From NCBI GenBank assembly GCA_041569895.1, contig JBFFXF010000272.1, forward strand, positions 1 through 10,095: 10,095 nt of DNA, given 5' to 3'. The notes under the pieces are model-generated. The model saw only the letters and a program-made list of their open reading frames with translations. It did not search any database and was not told the origin of the DNA. The stretch comes from JBFFXF01 sp041569895. Its GTDB lineage: Bacteria; Planctomycetota; UBA8108; JACQVS01. The translations under genes were made by a program, and so were the position numbers. This document shows positions 1-5,954 of the stretch, in pieces. Within the stretch, counting starts at the first letter, position 1, and each line of letters begins with the position of its first letter.

Positions 1-17
1 CCCCCCCCCCCCCCCCC
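1..17. repeat. Homopolymer C17 at the window edge
   Basis: The window opens with 17 consecutive C. Read in the frame of the following gene they encode a run of proline, as in a Pro-rich linker. The true length of the run and what lies upstream cannot be seen. A homopolymer of this length is prone to polymerase slippage and is also a typical place for an assembly to break, so it may mark a contig end. Confidence 0.7.
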
Positions 18-1178
18 GCCGCGAGCGATTTCCTGCCGCGGATCTATCGTCTCCGACGACAGGACGCGCGAGCGGAGGCGCTGCGCCGCGGCGGCGGCAG
101 CGAGGCGACCGAGCGCGCCGTGCGCGCCGGACTCGACTGGCTGGCGAGGCACCAGAACCCCGACGGCCGCTGGCGCCTGGATCACTACACGCGGCATCTG
201 CGCGAGGTGTCGCCTCGCGACCTCCACCACCCGGACTGGAACGGGCGTGGTCGCCGGTCGAGCGTCGGTGGCCGCGACAAGGCGAAGAACGGCGACACCG
301 CGGCGACCGGACTCGCTCTGCTCGCGTTCCTCGGCCATGGCGAGTCGCACCTCGAGGACGGTCCTCACCGCGAGAACATCGCCAGGGGCCTGCGGTTCCT
401 GCTCTCGCGCCAGAAGCAGAACGGCGACCTGCGCGGCGGCGGCAACCTCTACATGCACGCGATCGCCGCCTTCGCGCTGTGCGAGGCGTACGCGTTCACG
501 CGCGATCCCGAGCTCCGCGAGGCCGCCCAGCGTGCGATCGATTTCACCGTGCGCTCTCAGAACCCGCGCCGCGGCGGCTGGCGGTATGCCCCGTATCCGA
601 GCAGCGACGACGTCGACACGAGCGTCTTCGGCTGGATGCTGATGGCACTCAAGAGCGGGCACCTCGGCGGTCTCGAGGTCGACGAGGACTGTCTGCTGCG
701 CGCCGCGTCGTACCTCTCGGCCGCGCGCATGGGTGATTCGGGTCGCTACGCCTACCAGCCGGGCCGATCGCGATCGTCGATCGCGATGACCGCGCAGGGA
801 CTCTTCTCTCTCCAGATGCTCTCCGACACCCTGCTCGACGACGAGGAGCGGCAGGACCCGCGTCTCGCCGCGACGGCGCGGCCGTCTGTGGACTTCCTGC
901 TCCGGAACCTGCCGCGCGCGGCGGACATGGAGGGCGTCAACTTCTACTACTGGTACTACGGCTCGCTGGCGCTCTTCCAGGTCGGCGGCGAGCCGTGGCG
1001 ACGGTGGAACGAGCGTCTCGGCAAGCTACTCATCGAGCACCAGGTCGGCGAGGAGCACGGCTCGGCGCGCGGCAGCTGGGATCCACGCGGACGCCGCGCC
1101 GAGACCGGCGGCCGGGTCTACTCGACGGCGCTGAGCATCTTGTGTCTGGAGGTGTATTACCGCTACGCGCGACGATGA
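3..1178 (+). CDS. Prenyltransferase/squalene-oxidase-repeat protein, 5' end missing
   Basis: The frame is open from the window's first bases, so 391 residues are visible and the true start is outside. A GTG at 120 would cut into the first repeat and is not a convincing start. The protein resembles the alpha/alpha-barrel (squalene-hopene cyclase / prenyltransferase) repeat family common in Planctomycetota. It shows several QW-like turns: RHQNPDGRW near the left end, RQKQNGDL, RSQNPRRGGW, and a C-terminal GSWDPRG. Other family-like segments are LALLAFLGHG, DTSVFGWMLMALKSG, FYYWYYGSLALFQ and GRVYSTALSILCLEVYYRY at the C-terminus. No DXDD cyclase acid motif is visible, so a terpene cyclase activity should not be assumed; many relatives are of unknown function. 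The upstream proline run suggests a linker from an N-terminal domain or membrane anchor beyond the window. It ends with TGA, 344 bp before the next gene on the same strand. Confidence 0.85.
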   Translation, partial: PPPPPAASDFLPRIYRLRRQDARAEALRRGGGSEATERAVRAGLDWLARHQNPDGRWRLDHYTRHLREVSPRDLHHPDWNGRGRRSSVGGRDKAKNGDTAATGLALLAFLGHGESHLEDGPHRENIARGLRFLLSRQKQNGDLRGGGNLYMHAIAAFALCEAYAFTRDPELREAAQRAIDFTVRSQNPRRGGWRYAPYPSSDDVDTSVFGWMLMALKSGHLGGLEVDEDCLLRAASYLSAARMGDSGRYAYQPGRSRSSIAMTAQGLFSLQMLSDTLLDDEERQDPRLAATARPSVDFLLRNLPRAADMEGVNFYYWYYGSLALFQVGGEPWRRWNERLGKLLIEHQVGEEHGSARGSWDPRGRRAETGGRVYSTALSILCLEVYYRYARR

Positions 1179-1230
1179 ATCTCGGGGCCGGTCGGTTCGG
1201 GACAGAGACGGACCCCAACGTTGCAAAGAG

Positions 1231-1382
1231 GTACCCGTCCCCGTTCCCGTCCCCGTCCCCGTTCCCGTTCCCGTCCCCGTTCCCGTCCCCGTTCCCGTGC
1301 CCGAGAGCTCTGATTGCGGAGTCCGATGACCGACTCCGATACCGATGGCCGATGCCGATTCCGATTCCGATGGCCGACTCGG
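1231..1382 (-). repeat. Mosaic intergenic repeat, copy A (hexamer arrays around a 53-bp core)
   Basis: Positions 1231-1302 are twelve perfectly phased hexamers of the form GTNCCC. They run into a core at 1300-1352 that matches the reverse complement of 4153-4205 at 52 of 53 positions. From 1322 to about 1380 there is a second hexamer array based on CCGATN/TCCGAT. The core contains a 7-bp inverted repeat (CGGAGTC at 1317-1323, GACTCCG at 1332-1338, 8-nt loop) and an 8-bp palindrome AGAGCTCT at 1304-1311. On the minus strand the first array reads as GGG runs separated by short spacers, a canonical G-quadruplex pattern. Minus is used as the orientation so that copy B is plus. The short open frames here encode only dipeptide repeats (Gly-Thr, Ile-Gly, Pro-Phe) and are not genes. 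Confidence 0.85.
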
Positions 1383-1398
1383 AGGTGTGTTCTTTTTG

Positions 1399-1427
1399 AA
1401 TCTGCGCCAATCTGCGTAATCTGCGTT
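1399..1427. repeat. Three AATCTGCG direct repeats beside copy A
   Basis: AATCTGCG occurs at 1399-1406, 1409-1416 and 1418-1425, spaced 10 and 9 bp. Next to them is a pyrimidine-rich stretch, about 1426-1452. Its reverse complement contains CAGGAAACGAGG, which also appears at 9965-9976 in copy C. The rest of the 1179-1522 gap shows only a weak imperfect inverted repeat at 1184-1216 and no gene. Confidence 0.65.
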
Positions 1428-1510
1428 CCCTTCTTTCTCTCCTCGTTTCCTGGCCGCTTGAAATCGCGCCCCCCCGCGGCGACACTCGGCCTGCACGGGG
1501 AACCGATCAC

Positions 1511-1515
1511 AGGAG
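1511..1515 (+). promoter_or_regulatory. Ribosome binding site of the DUF6807 gene
   Basis: AGGAG lies 7 nt before the ATG at 1523. It decides this start, and the hydrophobic signal sequence that follows agrees with it. No clear -10 or -35 was recognised upstream. Confidence 0.75.
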
Positions 1516-1522
1516 TCGATCC

Positions 1523-2812
1523 ATGCCGAGTCGAATCGCGTCGCGCGTTGCCAGCATCACGTCGAGCATCCGGTCGGGCATCGTTCTCTTCATTGTGCCG
1601 CTGGCGCTCTCCACACCGTCGAGTGGAGCCGAGGCGATCGCCACCATCACCGTCGAGGCGGGCCCGCACGCGCGCGTCGACACGCCGGTGAGCGTCGCGC
1701 TGCCCGCGCGGATCAACTCGGGCCGGCCGCTTCGCCTGGAGGAGGTGCGCGGCGATGTGCGTGTGCCGACGCCGGCGCAGGTCGAGTCGAGCCCGAAGCG
1801 GCGGCTCTGGTGGACACTCCGTGGCCGCACCGAGCCGGGCGCGACGCGACGATACGAGCTGCGATACGGCGTGCCGGCGCGCGCGGAGGGAGTGGAGATC
1901 GACCTCGACGAGCAGACGCTCGACGTCAGCTTCGGCGGCGCGCGCATCTTCAGCTACAACCACGCGCACGTCGTGCCGCCCCAGGGGATCCGGCCGCTCT
2001 ACATCCGCAGCGGGTACATCCACCCGGTGTTCAGCCCCGGCGGCAAGCTGATCACCGAGGACTTCCCCTCGGACCACCACCACCACAAGGGGATCTGGTT
2101 CCCCTGGACCCGGACGGAGTTCGACGGCAAGCCGGTCGACTTCTGGAACCTGGGGGCCGGCCAGGGAACGGTCCAGCACGCGGGATTCGACGTCATCGAG
2201 AGCGGTCCCGTCTACGGGCGATTCGTCGCCAGGCATCAGTTCGTCGACCTGCAGCAGCAGCGCGAGCGCGGGGGCAAGGTGGCGCTCGACGAGACGTGGG
2301 ATGTGCGCGTCTACGCCGTCGGCGGACCGCAGTCCGGCTTCTGGATCTTCGATCTGACCAGCACCCAGCGCTGCGCGTCCGAGAGTCCGCTGCACCTGAA
2401 GAAGTATCGCTACGGCGGCCTCGGCTTCCGCGGCGCCAGGGAGTGGAAGGACGACAACTACGTGCTGTTGACCTCGGAGGGCAAGACCAAGAAGGACGGC
2501 CACACGACGCGCGCGAAGTGGTGCGCGCACAGCGGCGCCGTCGACGGCAAGTGGACGACGGTCGTCCTGATGTGCAGCCCGTCGAACGAGCGCTTCCCGG
2601 AGCCGATGCGGATCTGGGCGTCGGGCGGAGCGTTCTTCAACTACGCGCCGGTGCAAGCGGGCGACTGGACTCTCGAGCCGGGCAAGGAGTACATCTTCGC
2701 CTACCGGTTCTTCGTCCACGAGGGCGAGATCGACGCGGCGCGCGCCGAGATGGCATGGAACGACTTCGGCGCGCCGCCCGCCACGCGGCTGACGCTGAGC
2801 CCGAGCGAGTGA
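1523..2812 (+). CDS. Secreted DUF6807 (PmoA-like) family protein
   Basis: This is a 429-residue protein with an N-terminal signal peptide: a basic start, a hydrophobic stretch around residues 19-30, and a likely cleavage near residue 38 after GAEA. The mature part matches the DUF6807 family. That family was once labelled methane oxygenase PmoA, but it has no established link to particulate methane monooxygenase, whose true PmoA is an integral membrane protein. Diagnostic segments are SYNHAHVVPPQGIRPLYIRS, then SDHHHHKGIWFPW with four consecutive histidines at residues 185-188, then DFWNLGAGQG, and a C-terminal YIFAYRFFVHEGE. The protein looks like an all-beta exported or periplasmic protein, and the histidine cluster is a plausible binding site (inference). 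No catalytic role is known with certainty. It follows a good ribosome site. Its TGA abuts the stop codon of the convergent peptidase gene, leaving no space for a terminator. Confidence 0.88.
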   Translation: MPSRIASRVASITSSIRSGIVLFIVPLALSTPSSGAEAIATITVEAGPHARVDTPVSVALPARINSGRPLRLEEVRGDVRVPTPAQVESSPKRRLWWTLRGRTEPGATRRYELRYGVPARAEGVEIDLDEQTLDVSFGGARIFSYNHAHVVPPQGIRPLYIRSGYIHPVFSPGGKLITEDFPSDHHHHKGIWFPWTRTEFDGKPVDFWNLGAGQGTVQHAGFDVIESGPVYGRFVARHQFVDLQQQRERGGKVALDETWDVRVYAVGGPQSGFWIFDLTSTQRCASESPLHLKKYRYGGLGFRGAREWKDDNYVLLTSEGKTKKDGHTTRAKWCAHSGAVDGKWTTVVLMCSPSNERFPEPMRIWASGGAFFNYAPVQAGDWTLEPGKEYIFAYRFFVHEGEIDAARAEMAWNDFGAPPATRLTLSPSE

Positions 2813-4006
2813 TCACGCGCCGCCGGTCGCGACGCCGAGGGCGATGCGGCAGGCCGCGTGGAACTCCGCCAGGTCGAGGGACTCCTTCACGGTGTGGATC
2901 TGCTTCTGGCCGGCGCCGAGCGAGACCGTCGGGATGCCGTGCGCGTTGAGCCAGTTGGCGTCGAGACCGCCGTCGACGACGCGAAACGTCGCCTCCCGGC
3001 CCGACGCGGCGACGACGTCCGCGGCCACCCGAACGCACGGCGCCGAGCGATCGAGGACGAACGCCTCGTAATCGTGCGACTCTCGAACTCGCACGCGGCC
3101 ACCGCGGCCGCGATCGTCGGTGACCGCCCGCGCCGCCGCCTCGAACGCCTTCCGATACGCGGCGACGACGCGCTCGCGGAAACGGGGATCGTGCGAGCGC
3201 GCCTCGGCCCGCACCGTGGCGACGTCGGCGACGACGTTGGTCGCGTTGCCGGCGCGGATCACGCCGACGTTGCTCGTGCCGCGCCGCGCGCCCTTCCTGA
3301 TCAGGCCGTGCCAGCCGTCGCGGGCGAGACTCGCGATCGCGCGTGACGCGATGTCGATCGCGCTCACCCCGCGCTCGGGGTGCATGCCGGCGTGGGCCGC
3401 GATGCCGCGCACCTCGATCTCGAGCCGCGTCGCGCCGGTCGCGCCGACGACGATCTCGCCCGGCCTCCCCCCGTCGAAGTTGAACCCCATCGCCGGACGG
3501 CCGAGCCTGGCGATGTTGACGTGACGCGCGCCGACCAGCCCCACTTCCTCCTGCACCGTCCAGAGCAGGGTCAGGGGCGGGCGCGGGAGATCGCGCTCGA
3601 GCATCTCGAGCGCCGCCACGAGAAGGGCCGCCGTCCCGGCCCGGTCGTCGGCCCCGAGAGCCGTGGCCGGATCCGCCGAGACGATCTGCCGCCCGCGACG
3701 CACGGGCCTGCACCCGACGCAGAGCGGCACCGTATCGAGGTGCGCCGAGAGCAACCGACGAGGCGCGCGCACCGTGCCGGGAAGGGCGACGATGACGTTG
3801 CCAGCCTGCCCGCCATGCGGGCTCTTCCGGTGCGCAGAATCACCGCGGATCGCCGAACGCGGCAGCCCCGCGGCGAGCAACCGCTCGCGAACGAAGCGCG
3901 CCACCTCCCCCTCCTCACCGGAGGGACCGCGAATCGCCATCAACCGGGTGACCAGCGCCTCGGCACGACGGCGATCGATCGAACGTTTCGGGCGTCGCGG
4001 TGTCAT
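2813..4006 (-). CDS. M20 family metallopeptidase, PepT (tripeptidase)-like
   Basis: This is a 397-residue cytoplasmic zinc peptidase of the M20 fold, with no signal peptide. The di-metal ligands and catalytic residues can be read directly: His89 and Asp91 in SAHLDTVP, bridging Asp120 in GADDRAG, general base Glu153 and ligand Glu154 in TVQEEVG, Asp178 in FNFDGG, and His371 in QIHTVKESLDL. The lid-domain motif GIAAHAGMHPERG contains His205, typical of the dimerisation domain. The TVDGG-like and HTVKES motifs place it near tripeptidase PepT rather than ArgE or DapE, although the exact substrate is inference. The frame stays open far upstream, to about 5521, but homology begins just after the ATG at 4006 and the extension crosses repeat DNA. 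No Shine-Dalgarno is visible. A weak TTGCAA/CATCAT promoter-like pair lies directly upstream on the minus strand. The gene is divergent from the cytochrome gene. Confidence 0.88.
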   Translation of the reverse strand: MTPRRPKRSIDRRRAEALVTRLMAIRGPSGEEGEVARFVRERLLAAGLPRSAIRGDSAHRKSPHGGQAGNVIVALPGTVRAPRRLLSAHLDTVPLCVGCRPVRRGRQIVSADPATALGADDRAGTAALLVAALEMLERDLPRPPLTLLWTVQEEVGLVGARHVNIARLGRPAMGFNFDGGRPGEIVVGATGATRLEIEVRGIAAHAGMHPERGVSAIDIASRAIASLARDGWHGLIRKGARRGTSNVGVIRAGNATNVVADVATVRAEARSHDPRFRERVVAAYRKAFEAAARAVTDDRGRGGRVRVRESHDYEAFVLDRSAPCVRVAADVVAASGREATFRVVDGGLDANWLNAHGIPTVSLGAGQKQIHTVKESLDLAEFHAACRIALGVATGGA

Positions 4007-4061
4007 ACCGTGATGATGCGCGCTGACGTGATCGTCTTGCAACGGTCCCGGTCCCGGAGCC

Positions 4062-4128
4062 GTGCCCGGTGAAGCTGCTCGACGCCGCTGGCGAGTCCCG
4101 ACGGCAGACGGGGCAAGGAAAGCAGGAA
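4062..4128 (+). repeat. Copy B of the GTGCCCG box and AGGAAAGCAGG module
   Basis: Positions 4062-4095 (34 bp, starting GTGCCCG and containing GCTGCTCGAC, then CCGCT and GCGAG) align with 9889-9921 with one indel and few substitutions. After 19 bases comes AAGGAAAGCAGGAA at 4115-4128, found identically at 9940-9953 after 18 bases. Here the module runs straight into the ATCGGA array of copy B. It lies just upstream of the minus-strand peptidase gene. Confidence 0.75.
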
Positions 4129-4244
4129 TCGGAATCGGAGTCGGAATCGGAGTCGGCCATCGGTATCGGAGCCGGTCATCGGACTCCGCAATCAGAGCTC
4201 TCGGGAACGGGAACGGGGACGGGGACGGGAACGGCGACGGGACC
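4125..4244 (+). repeat. Mosaic intergenic repeat, copy B (hexamer arrays around the 53-bp core)
   Basis: This copy is inverted relative to copy A. An ATCGGA/GTCGGA hexamer array at about 4125-4183 leads into the core at 4153-4205, followed by seven phased hexamers at 4203-4244 of GGGAAC/GGGGAC type. The core differs from copy A at one position only, 4172. There the T-A pair of the 7-bp hairpin (arms 4167-4173 and 4182-4188) becomes a T-G wobble on the minus strand. Five consecutive GGG or GGGG runs at 4203-4229 fit a G-quadruplex pattern on the plus strand, about 40 bp upstream of the cytochrome promoter. Confidence 0.85.
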
Positions 4245-4278
4245 GAGCCGAACTTTTCTCGTCCGCCCCCGAACCCCG

Positions 4279-4287
4279 TGATATAAA
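4279..4287 (+). promoter_or_regulatory. Extended -10 promoter of the cytochrome gene
   Basis: TGATATAAA at 4279-4287 has the TGN extension plus a near-consensus TATAAT hexamer in otherwise very GC-rich DNA. No good -35 is present at the usual distance, which is tolerated with an extended -10. Transcription would start near 4294, giving a leader of about 45 nt. Confidence 0.5.
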
Positions 4288-4325
4288 TGCCCGGGGGTGA
4301 GATCGGAACAGAGGACACGTCGGGG

Positions 4326-4333
4326 AAAGGGAA
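4326..4333 (+). promoter_or_regulatory. Ribosome binding site of the cytochrome gene
   Basis: A purine-rich AAAGGGAAG-type stretch ends about 6 nt before the ATG at 4340. It is weaker than AGGAGG, but it agrees with the signal peptide start. Confidence 0.5.
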
Positions 4334-4339
4334 GCCTTC

Positions 4340-5311
4340 ATGAAGTCGAGACCGTTCGTCATCGCGCTGGCTCTGTGCGCCGTCACGGCGCTGGTATTCT
4401 CTGTATCGATCGGCCCCGGAAACGCGCTCGCCGGGTCTCCCTGCCGCGGTGATGCCGACGAGGACGGCGCGCTCGCCATCACGGACGCCATCTTCATCTT
4501 GAATTTCCTCTTCCTCGGCGGCCGGGCGCCGGCCTGCTCGCCGATCGCGGATGCGGACGGCGATGGCGTCGTCAACATCACCGACGGCGTCTTCGTGCTC
4601 GGACACCTCTTCCTCGGCGGTCCCGCGCCGCCTCCGCTGACGCCGGCCGAGATCGTCGAATGCGGCGGAGAGGATCCGGCGGTCGGCCGTGGCCGCGAGG
4701 TCTACCTGGCTCCCTCGGAGAATCCGCGCAACGCGTTCGCCTGCTCGACCTGCCACCCGGTCGAGGAGTCGGACCTGCGCTTCGCGGCGAGCAGTCTCCA
4801 CGACGCGCTGCGCCGGCCGCACTACAAGCTCGCCAAGGTCGAGAACTTCATCGACGCGGCGAACACCTGTCGCGTCCACTGGATGGAGACGTTCGCCTGG
4901 ACCACCGAGGACGCCGCCTTCCAGGACCTGGTGGCCTACCTCGAGAGCATCTCGCCGGACGGCGACGCGCCGCCGGTGGTCTACACCATCAAGCCCCCGG
5001 TAACCTTCGGCCCGTCGGATGGCGACGCGCAGGCCGGCTGCGAGCTCTTCCATCGCTCCTGCGTCGTCTGTCACGGCCCGGGCGCGGTCGGCTCCGAGCT
5101 CGGCCCCTCGCTGGTCGCGTTTCCGCTGAGCGAGGGCTTCATCCGGGCGAAGGTCCGCCTCAGCGGGCCCGACCAGTCCGTCTACGAGGGCCTCGCCGGG
5201 GACGGCACGATGCCGTTCTGGTCGGAGGAGAGGCTCTCCGACGAGGAGCTCGAGGATCTCGTCGCGTACATTCTGGGGGAGCCCCCGCTCGACGTGTGCG
5301 GCGAGAGGTGA
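4340..5311 (+). CDS. Secreted dihaem cytochrome c with N-terminal dockerin-like calcium loops
   Basis: This is a 323-residue exported protein. Residues 1-31 are a signal peptide with a cleavage-like ALA site. Residues 36-95 carry two EF-hand/dockerin-type loops: Asp38, Asp40, Asp42 and Asp49, then Asp71, Asp73, Asp75 and Asp82. Each loop is followed by a hydrophobic helix ending in FLGG. This is the tandem module widespread in planctomycete secreted proteins, where it may act in calcium-stabilised attachment (inference). Two class I cytochrome c domains follow. Haem 1 is bound by C135-S-T-C138-H139, with Met181 in HWMETF a probable axial ligand. Haem 2 is bound by C241-V-V-C244-H245, with Met291 in TMPFW the likely axial ligand. 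Export and periplasmic haem attachment are implied. The electron partner is unknown, and no oxidase or dehydrogenase subunit lies nearby. It is preceded by an extended -10 promoter and repeat copy B. Confidence 0.87.
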   Translation: MKSRPFVIALALCAVTALVFSVSIGPGNALAGSPCRGDADEDGALAITDAIFILNFLFLGGRAPACSPIADADGDGVVNITDGVFVLGHLFLGGPAPPPLTPAEIVECGGEDPAVGRGREVYLAPSENPRNAFACSTCHPVEESDLRFAASSLHDALRRPHYKLAKVENFIDAANTCRVHWMETFAWTTEDAAFQDLVAYLESISPDGDAPPVVYTIKPPVTFGPSDGDAQAGCELFHRSCVVCHGPGAVGSELGPSLVAFPLSEGFIRAKVRLSGPDQSVYEGLAGDGTMPFWSEERLSDEELEDLVAYILGEPPLDVCGER

Positions 5312-5749
5312 CGGCGGCCGGACGGCCAGAAGGGCATCAAGTCGGCGGTCGGCGAGCTGCACTTCTGGAACGAGCTCGCGCTGCTGATGAAAACGACGCG
5401 ACGCGGCGTCGACTTCGTCGCCATCGACGGCGGTGAGGGCGGCACCGGCGCGGCGCCGCTGAGCTTCGCGGACCACGTGTCGCTGCCGTTCAAGATCGGT
5501 TTCGGTCGCCTCGATCCGCACTTCGACTCGAGAACCGCCTCGGCGCTCTTCGGCTACGATCCGGGCTGGGGTCTCCCGTCCCGGCGCGACCGCGAGGAGG
5601 TCTGCAGGGTGATGGGCGTTCCCGGCCCTCCCGGCATCGGCCGTCGCGACGGAGGCAAGGGCCGGGGCGGAAAGCGCAAGCGCTCGGCGCCCGCGCGTCG
5701 CCGGCAGAGGCCGAGACGGCGGCGGCGCGCCGCCAGCCGGGAAGCGTGA
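5312..5749 (+). pseudogene. Fragment of an FMN-binding glutamate synthase-type domain, joined to an unrelated basic tail
   Basis: Immediately after the cytochrome stop, codons 5321-5509 (63 residues) read as the conserved C-terminal core of the FMN-binding glutamate synthase family (GltB-type, Pfam Glu_synthase). Visible segments are DGQKGIKSAVGELHFW, DFVAIDGGEGGTGAAPL and FADHVSLPFKIGF. An intact relative is several hundred residues long, so most of the barrel and the iron-sulphur region are absent. The only ATG in frame, 5387, would begin inside the conserved block and has no obvious ribosome site. After 5509 the frame continues to TGA at 5747 with unrelated sequence: an unrecognised segment (FGYDPGWGLPSRRDREEV), then a Lys/Arg-rich tail. 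Both edges of the homology are abrupt, suggesting deletion or rearrangement. The fragment shares the cytochrome's frame but is separated from it by a TGA. A translated 120-residue product from 5387 cannot be excluded. Confidence 0.7.
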
Positions 5750-5765
5750 CCGGGCGCGCCCGACT

Positions 5766-5859
5766 CGGTTTCGCGGACTTTTCCGCGGAGTTTTCCGCGC
5801 GGTTTCCGCGCGGTTTCAGCGCGGTTTTCCGCGCGGTTTTTCACCGACGTTTTTCGCTG
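5766..5859. repeat. Tandem array of 10-13 bp units with phased T-tracts
   Basis: Eight imperfect units with consensus CGGTTTTCCGCG begin at 5766, 5776, 5788, 5800, 5811, 5822, 5834 and 5847. Each holds a run of three to five T followed by a GC-rich step. The spacing is close to one helical turn, the arrangement known to give intrinsic DNA curvature. The array sits about 100 bp upstream of the start of the large repeat protein gene, so it may be promoter or leader DNA. It is preceded by the palindrome CGGGCGCGCCCG at 5751-5762. Positions 5860-5943 show nothing recognisable. Confidence 0.7.
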
Positions 5860-5943
5860 AAGAGAACGGCGGACGGAGCGACATCTCTCCGGAGGCCCGG
5901 CCACGGGCACGGACGGCGCCGTGAGCGATCGCTTGTCAGGAGC

Positions 5944-5949
5944 AGGAGG
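5944..5949 (+). promoter_or_regulatory. Consensus ribosome binding site
   Basis: AGGAGG lies 5 nt before the ATG at 5955. It is a perfect Shine-Dalgarno core and the strongest in the window. Confidence 0.8.
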
Positions 5950-5954
5950 CAGTC

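Noticed and set aside
765..786. Overlapping CGATCG palindromes resembling a motif cluster
   Set aside because: They lie within conserved codons for GRSRSSIAMT in the first gene and are explained by serine/arginine codon choice in GC-rich DNA.
1184..1216. Terminator hairpin after the first gene
   Set aside because: Only 8 of 10 bases pair, the mismatches lie inside the stem and no T-tract follows.
1231..1302. Possible CRISPR-like array of short repeats
   Set aside because: The units are 6 bp with no spacers, no unique sequence between them and no cas genes, so it is a simple hexamer array.
1523..2812. Methane monooxygenase subunit PmoA
   Set aside because: The old family label suggests it, but this protein is exported and beta-rich, has no membrane-spanning bundle and has no pmoB or pmoC neighbours.
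1231..4244. Insertion sequence or transposon bounded by inverted copies A and B
   Set aside because: The inverted copies flank two ordinary genes with no transposase, and the copies differ in module content and array length. Dispersed repeats explain this better than terminal inverted repeats.
4069..4286. Small open frames encoding Glu-Ser, Ile-Gly or Gly-Thr dipeptide repeats
   Set aside because: They arise from the hexamer arrays on both strands and in several frames at once, lack ribosome sites, and are best explained as repeat DNA.
5309..5311. Readthrough or selenocysteine TGA joining the cytochrome to the glutamate synthase fragment
   Set aside because: The cytochrome is complete with its expected C-terminus, no selenocysteine-type hairpin is seen after the TGA, and the following piece lacks its own domain context.
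4007..5521. A 902-residue minus-strand extension of the M20 peptidase
   Set aside because: The extra frame crosses repeat copy B and lies antisense to the cytochrome gene. M20 homology begins right after the ATG at 4006 and gives a normal family length.
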